Source of the DNA: Leptodontidium sp. MPI-SDFR-AT-0119
Taxonomy: Eukaryota > Ascomycota > Leotiomycetes > Helotiales > Leptodontidiaceae
Assembly (NCBI GenBank): GCA_020726505.1
Contig: JAHLEZ010000042.1
Location: forward strand, 186,001 to 250,000
Direction of reading: 5' to 3'
DNA length: 64,000 nucleotides
Part shown: positions 55,064 through 64,000 of the stretch, piece by piece
How the letters are laid out: each line of letters opens with the position of its first letter
Numbering within the stretch: the stretch's first letter is position 1
Notes under the pieces: model-generated
What the model was told of the DNA's origin: nothing
What the model saw: the letters and a program-made list of their open reading frames with translations, nothing else
Databases searched by the model: none
Translations under genes and position numbers: made by a program

Positions 55064-58000
55064 CTAGTCGCCATCCTCCTCCTCCTCCTCCTCCTCCTCC
55101 TCCTCCTCCTCCTCCTCCTCCTCCTCCTCCTCCTCCTCTACTTCTTCCCCCCTCCCCAGGTGCCACGCTCTCGTGGCTACCTTCGTGGTCTTTAGGAATT
55201 CAACTGTGGCAGCGATTCCTTTCGTTGTATGCATGAGAATTCGTTGAGAGAGGGGCGTTTTGAGCCGTAAGGTGTCTCTTACGTACTTCCTGGCTAGACC
55301 CGTTTCTGGGCAGCTGAGTAGTAGGTGTTCAGCAGTCTCTTTCGCACCGCATCTGCACCTGTCGTTGGACGCATGGCCGAGCTTGTGGAGGTATGATTTG
55401 ATGTAGCCGTGGCCGATTTTGAGCTGGTAGAAGGCGCTGGCAATCTCTCGCGGAGTACCGGGGGTTATTCTGAGCTTGCCTGATATGCTCCATGGGAAGA
55501 TCTTGCGGTAGGAGTGTGAGTTGTTGTACAAAAGGCTACTTCTGCGGTCCGTAGCTATGGCTTGCTTCCATTCCGTTGATCTCATGCCTTTGATTTTCAT
55601 CCCCAGCATGGCGAAGCTCGTGTCGTGTGAGTTTGGATGTTGGGAGGTGGCTAGCTTTGCCAGTTCGTCAGCTTTGTCGTTGCCGTTGATGTCTGCATGG
55701 CCTGGAACCCATTTCAGGTTGATTTTTGCGCCTTTTGCTGTCGCTTGTTTTGCTGCGCTAATAGCTCTGATTTGGCAGCTCTGGCCGGGGTTGTCGGACG
55801 GTGTTTTGAGCCGCCAGAGGCCGGCTTGGTTGTCTGAGTATATGTTGAAAGTGAGGCCTGGTTTGGCAGTTCTGTTTGCGTATTCAACGGCTTGCGTGAC
55901 GCCTTCGAGCTCTCCGTTGTAAACCAGTTGATCTTTGCCTAGGTTGTGGGTTTTTTGATGTTGAATAAGTGTAGAAGGAGGTACGAGTACGACCAGTCCG
56001 ACACCTATTCCAGTAGTTGTTCTCTCGGTAGTCTGTGAAGCGTCGGTATATACAAATATATCCTTTGCGGGGTTGTTCAGGGTACGTTCCTCATGTACTT
56101 TGGCCTCTTCTTCCTTTGGGAGCTTGCTGATCTCTACGTTAAAGTAGGTTTGCCGCTTCCACGGAGGGAAGTGATGGTGGGAGAGTTTTTCCAAAGAGTT
56201 ATTGTCGTACAGGTGCCGTATGGAATCATAGATGCGCTTAAGTTGTAAGGGCGCTTTTGTTTTCTCTCTAGGAGGGGGCTCTACCGGCGCTACAATCGCT
56301 TGTGTAGCTTTGTTGATTGGGTGGTCAGGTGACAGTTTGAGCATACGAAAGGCGTACATTCTGTTGCTATGGTTTAAGCGGATTTTGGGAGGTGGGGTAG
56401 CTGCTTCTACTTCCATTGGTAGTATTGGTGCTGTACGAAACACTCCTAGGATTTTCCTGATCGCCATGTTCTGCAGGCTTTGTAAGAGCTTGATGAATTG
56501 TTGTTGACCTCTCCACCAGATCACGGATCCGTAGTCTGCAATACTCGTAACGCATGCTGTATATAGTTGTCTCAGAGCGAAGGGAGTTAGGCCTTTGCCT
56601 ATGTTAGCTAGTCTGGCCATCCTGTGGAATGCTCCTCTGGCTTTTGCTACTTTTGTTGCTACGTGGTGTTTAAAGGAGAGCGACGGGTCGAAGTATATGC
56701 CTAGCCATTTAACAGAGCTTTTGGGCATGATTGTCTCATTGTTTGGGAGCTTAATGGAAGCTGAGAGGGCGTCATGTGATGTGTTCCAGTGCAAGAGCTC
56801 TGTTTTTGCGAGGTCGAATGCGATTTGGTTGTGTTCAGCAAGTTGGAAGATCTTCCTTGCTTCTTGTTCTAGTCGCCTGACGTTCTTTTTGATTGATGGA
56901 GAGGCTGTAGTGATTGAGACGTCGTCTACGTACGAGATCCACGTGACGCCTGTGGATTTGAATAAGTCTCTGATATAGATCAAGAATAGGATTGGAGAGA
57001 CAGGGCTTCCTTGCGGGACCCCTGATTTAATGGCCGCGAAGCTTTGGATTTGTCCGTCAAAGGCTAGTCTCAGTTGTCTGTCGATTAAGAAAGATGCAAT
57101 CCAGGCGATTATGTAGAGAGGGAAGTCTAGCTCTTGTAAGATGCGGTATAGTCTGTGTCTTGCCACGTGGTCGTATGCCCCCTTTACGTCCATGAAGAGA
57201 GTAGACGACTTCCACCCTGTCTTTTTGTTCCGTTCGACCTCGTTGGTCAACAAGAGAGCAGCGTCGATTGCTGATTTTTTGAGTCTTCCACCCATTTGAG
57301 ACTTGTGTAAGAGGTTCGTTGTTTCTGCCCAATAGCTCAGTCTGTGCGCTATGATTCGTTCGGCTACTTTTCCAAGGCAGTTAAGTAGCGTTATGATTCG
57401 GTATGATTTGGGAATTGCGTAGTCCTCTTTGTTTGGCTTCTGGAGGATAGCTCCGGTTGCTTGTTTCCAGCTCTTTGGATGGTATCCGAGGTTAATAAGG
57501 ACAGAGTATACGTTATAGAATGTGTCTGGGATAGCTTCGTAGGCGTGTGTGATAATATCCTGGGTAATGCCGTCCGGTCCTGGTGATTTGGATTTGACTT
57601 TAGCTGAACATACAGTCTTGAGCTCTTCTACAGTAAGTCTTGGCCATTCCCATCTCGTGCCGTTTCCTGTGTAGTTCTCCCATTCCGGTTCTTCTGCGTC
57701 CGGTGGTAGAGGAAACAGGGCTTGCTTAAAGGCGTCGCATTTGCCTTGGAATGTGGTTTGTAGTTGATTTTGTCTGTTTTTGATGTGTGGAATACGGCGT
57801 ACAAGGTTTCCCTTGGTGTATTTCATGGCTGTAAAGATGGAGCGGGGGTCTTCCTTCTCTAGAAATTGGTTCCAGTGGTCTGTTTTGGCTTGCTTAACTG
57901 CCGTGAAATATGTGTTTCTAGCTGAGCACCATGCGGCTGTGGTAGAGTGGTCTTCTGCTGTCACGTGTCTGTGTTTTGCCGACATGTCTTTGCGTAGTTC

Positions 58001-59065
58001 GGTGAGCTTTGGCGTCCACCACGCTTTTGCATGAGCGCTTGGCTTGATCAGGGGGATGGCGATTTTGGCGGCTTTGCTTATAGCGTCGGTTAATGCCTCT
58101 GCTGTGCTGTCCAAGAGCTCCGTGAGTGTGGTGTTGTCCTCTCTGACGATTGACCGAGCGTTGCTTATTGTAATAAGGTGTGGGCCGAAATCTGGGTTGT
58201 GGAGGTCTCTTGTTTGAGTTGTGATATATATGAGTTCTCTCTGAAAGAGCTCCCAATCCGCCTTTTTGATGTTATACCTAGCCTGTAAGGCAGGGTTTCC
58301 TACTGTGTCGTCGTCCTTGGCAGTGATGTTGATTTGGAGACCAATATGGTCAGAGGCAAGCTCGGCGTTGAGTTTGAAGTTATCGCATCTCTCAGAGACT
58401 AATGGAGAGGAGAAGGCTAAGTCTAGTACTGAAGGAGTGACGTTTTCTCTGATGAAGGTGATTCTCCCAGGCTTATTTAGCAAGCTTAAGTTGTTCCCTT
58501 CTAGCCATTCCACGAGGTCTTCAGCTTCTTTGCTAGGGTTTCCGATGAGTGGGTTCCACCATGGGTGGTGTGTGTTGAAGTCTCCTGCTAAGATTGTGTG
58601 TGGGTGTAATTGGCGGTTCTTGAGGCATCTCTGGAAGGTGCGTTGATTTGATTCTCCTTGGTCTCTTTGGTTGTATATGTTGATGATTTGGAGTTTGTTA
58701 GAGCCTTCTGTCACGTCTAATACTTGAATGTCTGTGTCATTAGGCGAGTCGGTGGCAAGGTTGACGGAAGGAGAAAACGTTTTGGAGACGTATGTCAACG
58801 TTCTTGGGCGATGGTTGGTATCGTAGTTTGGGAGGATTTGCGTGTAGCCTGGGTGGCCGGTAGAGCTGAGGTTCGTCCATTCGTTTCTGACTCTCTCTCT
58901 GCCGAACCATGGCTCTTGAATCAAGATTATGTCTGCTTTGCACTCTACAGCTATCTGTAGCGCGTTCTCTGTAGGTTTGTTGTTGATGTTGCAGTTGATA
59001 GATATAATCTTGACAGCGGTGTCTATCATGCTTTCTCCGTAGGGTGAGAGGGGGAGAGTTCGCAT
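55064..59065 (-). CDS. LINE ORF2: endonuclease, reverse transcriptase, RNase H (1,333 aa)
   Basis: Starts MRTLPLSPYGESM (an alternative ATG 11 codons on). APE-type endonuclease at about 15-245: QEPWF, ILAGDFNTHHPWW near 158, SDHIGL near 238. Reverse transcriptase at about 480-790: FMDVKGAYDHVARH near 625, GVPQGSPVSPILF, WISYVDDVS near 713. RNase H at about 1003-1140: DIFVYTDASQTTERT, YNGELEGV, WVPGHADINGNDKADEL. A zinc-ribbon-like CRCGAKETAEHLLLSC is near 1237. The protein ends in a Glu run encoded by a GAG repeat. The start overlaps ORF1 by 40 nt in another frame, suggesting translation by reinitiation or frameshift after ORF1. It nicks the target and copies its own RNA there. Confidence 0.96.
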   Translation of the reverse strand: MRTLPLSPYGESMIDTAVKIISINCNINNKPTENALQIAVECKADIILIQEPWFGRERVRNEWTNLSSTGHPGYTQILPNYDTNHRPRTLTYVSKTFSPSVNLATDSPNDTDIQVLDVTEGSNKLQIINIYNQRDQGESNQRTFQRCLKNRQLHPHTILAGDFNTHHPWWNPLIGNPSKEAEDLVEWLEGNNLSLLNKPGRITFIRENVTPSVLDLAFSSPLVSERCDNFKLNAELASDHIGLQINITAKDDDTVGNPALQARYNIKKADWELFQRELIYITTQTRDLHNPDFGPHLITISNARSIVREDNTTLTELLDSTAEALTDAISKAAKIAIPLIKPSAHAKAWWTPKLTELRKDMSAKHRHVTAEDHSTTAAWCSARNTYFTAVKQAKTDHWNQFLEKEDPRSIFTAMKYTKGNLVRRIPHIKNRQNQLQTTFQGKCDAFKQALFPLPPDAEEPEWENYTGNGTRWEWPRLTVEELKTVCSAKVKSKSPGPDGITQDIITHAYEAIPDTFYNVYSVLINLGYHPKSWKQATGAILQKPNKEDYAIPKSYRIITLLNCLGKVAERIIAHRLSYWAETTNLLHKSQMGGRLKKSAIDAALLLTNEVERNKKTGWKSSTLFMDVKGAYDHVARHRLYRILQELDFPLYIIAWIASFLIDRQLRLAFDGQIQSFAAIKSGVPQGSPVSPILFLIYIRDLFKSTGVTWISYVDDVSITTASPSIKKNVRRLEQEARKIFQLAEHNQIAFDLAKTELLHWNTSHDALSASIKLPNNETIMPKSSVKWLGIYFDPSLSFKHHVATKVAKARGAFHRMARLANIGKGLTPFALRQLYTACVTSIADYGSVIWWRGQQQFIKLLQSLQNMAIRKILGVFRTAPILPMEVEAATPPPKIRLNHSNRMYAFRMLKLSPDHPINKATQAIVAPVEPPPREKTKAPLQLKRIYDSIRHLYDNNSLEKLSHHHFPPWKRQTYFNVEISKLPKEEEAKVHEERTLNNPAKDIFVYTDASQTTERTTTGIGVGLVVLVPPSTLIQHQKTHNLGKDQLVYNGELEGVTQAVEYANRTAKPGLTFNIYSDNQAGLWRLKTPSDNPGQSCQIRAISAAKQATAKGAKINLKWVPGHADINGNDKADELAKLATSQHPNSHDTSFAMLGMKIKGMRSTEWKQAIATDRRSSLLYNNSHSYRKIFPWSISGKLRITPGTPREIASAFYQLKIGHGYIKSYLHKLGHASNDRCRCGAKETAEHLLLSCPETGLARKYVRDTLRLKTPLSQRILMHTTKGIAATVEFLKTTKVATRAWHLGRGEEVEEEEEEEEEEEEEEEEEEEEEDGD
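55075..55139 (-). repeat. (CTC)n / coding (GAG)n microsatellite
   Basis: About 21 perfect triplets at the 3' end of ORF2, encoding an uninterrupted Glu tail before DGD and stop. Length is expected to vary between copies. Confidence 0.95.
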
Positions 59066-60558
59066 CTTTTACTGTCCGCTGAATGGCTGCCTCCGCAGTT
59101 AGCGCATTTGAATGTGGTGTGTTGGCATGATTTCCCAGCGGTTTGGCAGTTCGAGCAGTGGTGCTGCTGTGTTGCATGTTCCTTTGCACATATTCTGCAT
59201 ATTGGGGTTCTTTTGCAGTATTGTTGCAAGTGGCCGAATCCCCAGCAGTTTGTACATTGTATAAGAGGGGAGGTAGAATGGAGTTTTTCCACCCTAGCGC
59301 TGATTCCAGCTATTTGGAGCCTGTTTCGGATTGCTTTCCTGGCGTCCTCTTCTTTCCGAAAGGAGATTATGACTGAGCCGTGGAGTTGATTGGGGTCCAT
59401 TCGTTTTTCCCGGGAAGTCAGCCAGTATGGTTCTCCGACGAGTTCTAGGTCCAATCCTTTGTTGAAGGTTAGGATCTCGTCTTTGATAACCGCCATGCCT
59501 CCATCGGTGTTGAATACTCTTAGTGGAATACTATGGGCGACTACTTTGTAGTATTGGGTGTCTACCTTTGCGGTTTGGTAAGTGATGAGTTGTCTTAAGA
59601 GGTCTTCATGGGCCTGGAGCATTTCTGCTTTGAAGTCGTCCGTGGTTGTAATAATCAGATTCTTTTGAAGAGACCTAGTGACCGTGCTAACTACGGGTCC
59701 TAGATGGGTCCTGGCTTTGATTTCTTGGTTGATTTTGTTGCGTAGGTCGAGAGAGTCGATTTCGTTAAAGCCTTCAAGTGTAGTTTTAGTCAGAATCAGT
59801 CGTTTCTGCCTTTTGGCTTCTCTTCTCTTCTCTGCGGCTTGTTGTGGAGTGGGTTTTGGTGTTCTTTGCAGGTGTATGGTGGTTCCACGTGATTCAGGAC
59901 TGAACATGGAGGACATTAGGCCAGGGCCATTTTGGGGGCCGTTTAGAGGGGTGTTTCGCGGGGGATTTTGCTGGGCTGTCGGTTTTTCAGCGCTTTTAGC
60001 CTTCGTAAGCTTCAGAGCCGTGTTCCCTAGGTAGTTGGCAGTGTTGATGATGTGTTTTGCCGCTGATTGCACTGGGTTTCCGTCCATATGTTCTTGAAAT
60101 TGGGAGATCAGGTGTATAATGCTGGTTTTGCTGTCTTCGTTCTCTTCTCTTCCTAGGGCCCAGCATAACAGTTGTCTAGCTTGTAACAGAGCTTCGTTTA
60201 CTGTTCTTGGTGCCACGTTCTTGGTGTATTTGGTGCTGCGTGGGTTGAGTTGAGTGTCGTTTGGTCTCTTAGTAGGCTGTATTGGGGGGCGGTGAGCGGA
60301 GGCAAAATCCAGATTTGGTGTGGATACTCCCCCTGTAAAGGGGCTTAGGTTTAGATCTCCTCTGCCGAAGCTGTTGGGGTTGAATTGTGGTTGAATAGTT
60401 CTCTGCTGTCTGCTTAAGGTAGGGCTAGAAGGGGCTGGGTCGTCTGAGTTAGGTAGGAGGCCTCCGTTGCTGTGTGTTGGGGTGTTAGGGATGGAGCTTC
60501 CCAATATCACCTGGGTTCCGTCCGGGAGGTCTGTTTGTGTGTCCATTGAGTCTGACAT
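59026..60558 (-). CDS. LINE ORF1, Gag-like nucleic-acid-binding protein (510 aa)
   Basis: ATG 60558, MSDSMDTQTDLPDGTQ. A Pro/Asn-rich disordered N-terminal third is followed by a basic KRREAKRQKR segment, an RRM-like middle (VIISFRKEEDARKAIRNRL), and C-terminal CCHC knuckles CTNCWGFGHLQQYC, CRICAKEHATQQHHC and CANCGGSHSADSKRC. This is the usual layout of ORF1 in Tad-clade elements, which coats the LINE RNA. The 5' UTR is about 256 bp. The stop at 59026 lies 40 nt inside ORF2. Confidence 0.93.
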   Translation of the reverse strand: MSDSMDTQTDLPDGTQVILGSSIPNTPTHSNGGLLPNSDDPAPSSPTLSRQQRTIQPQFNPNSFGRGDLNLSPFTGGVSTPNLDFASAHRPPIQPTKRPNDTQLNPRSTKYTKNVAPRTVNEALLQARQLLCWALGREENEDSKTSIIHLISQFQEHMDGNPVQSAAKHIINTANYLGNTALKLTKAKSAEKPTAQQNPPRNTPLNGPQNGPGLMSSMFSPESRGTTIHLQRTPKPTPQQAAEKRREAKRQKRLILTKTTLEGFNEIDSLDLRNKINQEIKARTHLGPVVSTVTRSLQKNLIITTTDDFKAEMLQAHEDLLRQLITYQTAKVDTQYYKVVAHSIPLRVFNTDGGMAVIKDEILTFNKGLDLELVGEPYWLTSREKRMDPNQLHGSVIISFRKEEDARKAIRNRLQIAGISARVEKLHSTSPLIQCTNCWGFGHLQQYCKRTPICRICAKEHATQQHHCSNCQTAGKSCQHTTFKCANCGGSHSADSKRCELSPSHPTEKA

Positions 60559-60814
60559 GTTGTGGGAGGTCTTAACAGGTCTCTAGAGATCTGATTGCTG
60601 TTTGTGATTGGTCGTATATATGTTTGGGGAGGTGTGATGGCTTCAGGGCTGGTTTGCAAGATTTTCACGTGAGTTGAGTATTTACTAACTCAACCACCAG
60701 TTGTCCAAGACAACTGGGGACAGTTGCGATTGACTCTGTGAGCGTCGGTCAATGGTTTGGGTTAACTAATTTGACGAATTTCGAAGAAAAAATTCTCCGC
60801 AAAAAGAGATGTTG

Positions 60815-60828
60815 GAGCCTCTTTTGTT
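60815..60828. repeat. Target-site duplication of the intact LINE, 5' side
   Basis: GAGCCTCTTTTGTT, as at 54829-54842. The uninterrupted site reads GAGCCTCTTTTGTTGGCTGG. Confidence 0.92.
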
Positions 60829-61235
60829 GGCTGGTCTGGCAATAGATATAAAAAGCCTAGAGATTAACTATCCCTTGCCTCTATAGAAAACTTTATGTAG
60901 TGGTGAAGGTAAATTAATGGACGCATCGAAATATCAATGATATCAACCATTTGTCGTATACAGCTGTATCATCAAGCCATTTCTACCGGTCATTCCAGAT
61001 CATTTATCCGCCCAGCTCATAATTCAGAAACACCGAAACGACAAGAAAATTTGACAAAATTCCAATAACTTATAAGATCTTGGGGCCATCTGCGTCTCTA
61101 TAATCTTCAATGCCATCCATGAATGTAGCCCATGAATCTACTTCAATCGGACACCCTAGACGAAATCGTTCACCAAATAGTTCGTGGGATAAACCTTTCA
61201 CCCAAATGGCAAACGCGCAGGAAAAGAACAGAGTC
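60829..61235. other. Intergenic between LINE and hAT
   Basis: No gene recognised. ACAGAGTC at 61228-61235 would be one copy of the hAT 8-bp target duplication; the other lies outside the window. Confidence 0.4.
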
Positions 61236-64000
61236 CAGAGTGTCCGAAAAGTCAGCCGGCTTTTAAGTCAACCAGCCAGCTAGGGAGTAAACCTTCAGCC
61301 AATCAGCGTGAGACCATTTATGAATCAGTCAGCTGTAATAGTACCAGCTTATAAGCTAGCTTATAAGCTAGTATAGTTTTTTTTTAGTGATTTTGGACTC
61401 AATATGTAAGCAATTTGTATGACTCTCAGATGCCTTTTGAAGGGGGATTGAAGCCCCGGAGCGGGAAAACCACTTCCGATAGGCCAATTTTAGGCGGTGT
61501 ATAGCGGCAGGATAATTGAAGAGTCTTCTAAAGGCATCACTAAGACACAGTAACTCACTAATATCATCAAAATCATCCCCAAAATCATGTCTCGCTCTAC
61601 TACGCCTATCGATATCGATGATATAGCCTCCCAAGTATCTGGAGCACCGTCTGCGAGTACTGTAGGCGCGACTATTGACCCCTTTTTACGTATGATGGCC
61701 CCGAGAGAGGAACAGGCTCCTCAAACGACTTTCACAATCAAGGACCGCTGTCAACGACCTGTACCTCTTTACAACGATAATTACAACCCCTACAAGCCTG
61801 AAAGAGATGATTTGAATTCAGACTACTCGCCATACTCTCCTGGAGAGCCGTTGTTTGATGATAGGCCCGCCAAAGCGTTAAATTTGCTTAAGGGGTATAT
61901 TCTAGCTCCTGCAACGAGTATGCTAACTCGTTCGTGGCTGTGGAAAGTTGGGTACACATTGGTACAGCCTGCTGGGAACAAGAAACACACCTTTTGGTTG
62001 TGTAAACTGTGTATGTTGTTCTCTTGGTCCTCATCTATTATGCTAATCGATTAAGGTCATCACGATCCCAAATTTTCAAAGAATAAATCGACTACCTTCA
62101 ACAGTAACTCTCTCAAGAACGCAACCAAACACATGATAATAGAGCATAAATTGGAGCAAAATGGAGATATTGGAAGACTACCTTCGACAGCTGTACCGCA
62201 TGCGCAACCCTCTGGGCCAGTTGGTGGAGATTACGAGAATATCATACCTTTTCGACAGCTTGAATTCAGGAATGCCTTCACTAAATGGGTGATAATGGAC
62301 GACGTAAAGCACCGCAAAGCAGCCTCTCCAAATCTTCGTCGCATGTTCAAAATAGCTAATATGCAAGCTGTCAACGCACTCCCTACTTCACAGAGCACTT
62401 CAGAGACTTGGATAGCACAATTATTCAAGTATTTTGAGCCGCAGATCATTGCAGACGTCGCAGAAGCGCAATCGAAGATCTCAGTCTCTTTCGACGGTTG
62501 GGGATCTAGAAGAGACAAGATTAGTGTGGTTGCAATGGTCTTTCATTATACTAACAAGAAGGGAGAAGTTGTGACAGTACTGGCAGGCTTACCAGAGCTC
62601 CCAGGACATAGTAAAACTGGTGTTGGTACGTCAACTCTCCCTAAAGTGCTCTCCTTTTAACTGACATAATACAGACCAAGCTTCTGTACTTCTACCTCTC
62701 TTACGTCGATTCGGAATCAACGAATTGAACCTTGGTTGGTTTGTCCTTGACAACGCGCCGAATAACGATACAACGCTCGTAGAGCTCGGAAAATCCCTCA
62801 ATTTCGATCCAAAACAACGTCGTCTTCGCTGTATGGGTCACATCCTCAATCTCATCGCAGAGCAATACTTATTTGGTCAAGATACGTCATCTTTTGAAGA
62901 CGATTTCAATAAGGCTGGTCCTGCAGGAAGGAGACAACTGTGGAGGCAACGCGGAGAGCTTGGAAAGCTACACAACTTAATTGCGCACATAATGGCCTCC
63001 GGAAAGCGCGGGGTAGCATTTGACGGACTACAAGTTGACCTAAATCAAGGCAAGGCAGCTAGAAAGGTATGGAAAGTAGTGTTGGATGGAGGGATACGCT
63101 GGAACTCCTCATATTCGATGATCAAACGCGCTCTTGAGTTACGCGAAGCTCTTGATAGTTATGCTGTCAAACTACGTGTTTCTAAAGAACCTCTTGATCA
63201 GGAGGTTTACAGAGAGGATTTTATCGACGACAGAGAATGGGAGACGCTTCAATTGATGATGGATCATTTGGAACCTCTTTTTCGCCTTACAAAAGACCTT
63301 GAAGGTAACCCCGATCGCCATGATCCGACATCGTCAACCCACGGAGCTTTATGGGAGTTGTTACCTCTTTTTGAAGGTCTACTTGCTCACTTTGAAGGAC
63401 TGGAGACTCTCGCAAAGGCCGGTCGATTCAATGGGCACAAAGGCATACAAGAGTCGATTACTTTGGCATGGAATAAGACGAAGGAGTACTATGGTAAGAC
63501 CGACGTTTCTCTTGCGTGGATAGCGGCTCTAGTACTCCACCCTCGTTGGAAATGGCAGTACTTTGATCAACAGTGGACCGGCGATAACTCTCAATATGTG
63601 AGGAAAGGTAAGGCCGCTCTGCGAAAGCTCTGGGAGAACGATTATAAGGGAGAGGTGGTGATACGAATTGAGGAAAGAACCCCAGAGCCGGAGCCTGAAA
63701 AGGCTTATAAGGTCATACAATTGGAAAGACTAGCTCCTCCTCTTGTTGGTACCTCTTCTTCTACACGACCTCCGCGTTTGACAAGCCGAAAAGATCAATT
63801 AGCTTTGTATCTTGAAGAGCCTCTTACAGACAAGCCTCTCTTGGAGTATTGGCGTGGAAAGCAGGCCCAGTGGCCACAGCTTACAAAGATGGCCTTCGAT
63901 TTTCTATGTATACCTGCCATGAGCTCTGAATGTGAGCGTGTTTTCTCGTCTTGTTCTATGCAAACTACAGTACATTCGTCGAGATTGTCCGCTCAGTTAT
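61236..64000 (+). mobile_element. hAT transposon, apparently intact, right end outside the window
   Basis: Begins CAGAGTGTCCGAAAAGTCAGC, a hAT-type terminus (CAGWG), followed by subterminal AGCCAATCAGC/CAGCTAG and AAGCTAGCTTATAAGCTAG repeats and a spliced transposase gene. A mutated relative of its first 600 bp lies at 8769-9406. Confidence 0.88.
61587..64000 (+). CDS. hAT transposase, three exons, 3' end beyond the window
   Basis: Exon 1 is 61587-62010 (MSRSTTPIDIDDIASQVSGA). The 45-nt intron 62011-62055 (GTATGT, TGCTAAT branch-like site, TTAAG) contains the TAA that otherwise breaks the frame. Exon 2 is 62056-62625. The 49-nt intron 62626-62674 (GTACGT...TACAG) leads to exon 3, from 62675 and open to the window end. 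Splicing restores the BED finger WLCKLC-HHDPK...NATKHMIIEH. Catalytic regions: ISVSFDGWGSRRDKISVV, FVLDNAPNNDTTLVEL, RCMGHILNLIAEQYLFG, GGIRWNSSYSMIKRAL. The dimerisation end FLCIPAMSSECERVFSSCSM is near 63900. No disabling change seen in the visible part. Confidence 0.9.

Larger units (their letters stand above)
54843..60814 (-). mobile_element. Full-length intact Tad-clade LINE
   Basis: 5,972 bp on the minus strand between perfect 14-bp duplications. It has a 5' UTR (60814-60559), ORF1, overlapping ORF2, a 3' UTR and an (AAT)n tail (54843-54868 on the plus strand as ATT). Both ORFs are open and no RIP-type stops occur, so it is young and probably competent. It differs in sequence from the mutated pair at 15-26 kb. 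Confidence 0.95.

Noticed and set aside
62052..62054. Premature stop in the terminal hAT transposase
   Set aside because: It lies in a well-formed 45-nt intron whose removal restores the BED-finger cysteine and histidine spacing.

Overview
The window looks like a repeat-rich, probably accessory region of a filamentous ascomycete (Pezizomycotina). Four things point there: the transposon families present (Copia LTR elements, Tad-clade LINEs with an APE endonuclease and RNase H, Fot1/pogo, hAT and a fungal-type Helitron); short introns of 45-95 nt with GTACGT, GTATGT, GTGAGT and GCAAGT donors; fungal ankyrin repeats of the NGHEAVVKLLL type; and copies in which CAG/CAA codons have become TAG/TAA and GC-rich sites have become TA-rich, the signature of repeat-induced point mutation (RIP). 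No rRNA, tRNA, CRISPR array or bacterial operon was seen.

Layout. 1-7041: an ankyrin-repeat gene split by a young Copia element (Copia-1, 1373-6645) with identical 171-bp LTRs and a GCTGC target duplication. 8769-9406: a decayed hAT 5' end. 9420-12733: a Fot1/pogo element with long inverted repeats and a nearly complete transposase. 12832-15436: weak host-like ORFs. 15451-26602: two full-length, heavily mutated LINEs head-to-head, about 100 bp apart, each with its own target duplication, forming an 11-kb imperfect palindrome. 26682-27519: a small spliced hypothetical gene. 27980-28745: a 5'-truncated LINE with an (ATT)n tail. 29112-34201: a patchwork of a LINE ORF1 fragment, a decayed hAT, a second hAT fragment, a small hairpin element and a decayed pogo N-terminus.

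36792-51777 is one composite: a second Copia (Copia-2) whose two 157-bp LTRs lie 15 kb apart and are flanked by GGCGC on both sides. A 10-kb block (36951-47005) sits exactly at the junction between its polypurine tract and its LTR, flanked by CACT. The block carries a decayed Helitron Rep-helicase, a C2H2 zinc-finger gene that appears intact with a GC-AG intron, and several direct and inverted repeats. Because a decayed cargo sits inside a young intact element, the block probably moved recently as a unit. It is the best candidate here for an undescribed mobile unit.

51783-54828 is mostly featureless, with one hypothetical ORF. 54843-60814 is an intact full-length Tad-clade LINE with overlapping ORF1 and ORF2 and a 14-bp target duplication. 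61236-64000 is an apparently intact hAT element, cut by the window end, whose transposase is restored by two introns. It belongs to the same family as the relic at 8.8 kb.

The genes do not form a pathway. They record successive insertion, nesting and mutation. Young intact elements (Copia-1, Copia-2, the 55-61 kb LINE, the terminal hAT, nearly the pogo) sit beside strongly mutated ones. Both Copia LTRs carry paired TGACTCA sites, suggesting a shared starvation-type (Gcn4/CPC-1-like) promoter input, and both appear to be primed by an internal fragment of initiator tRNA-Met.
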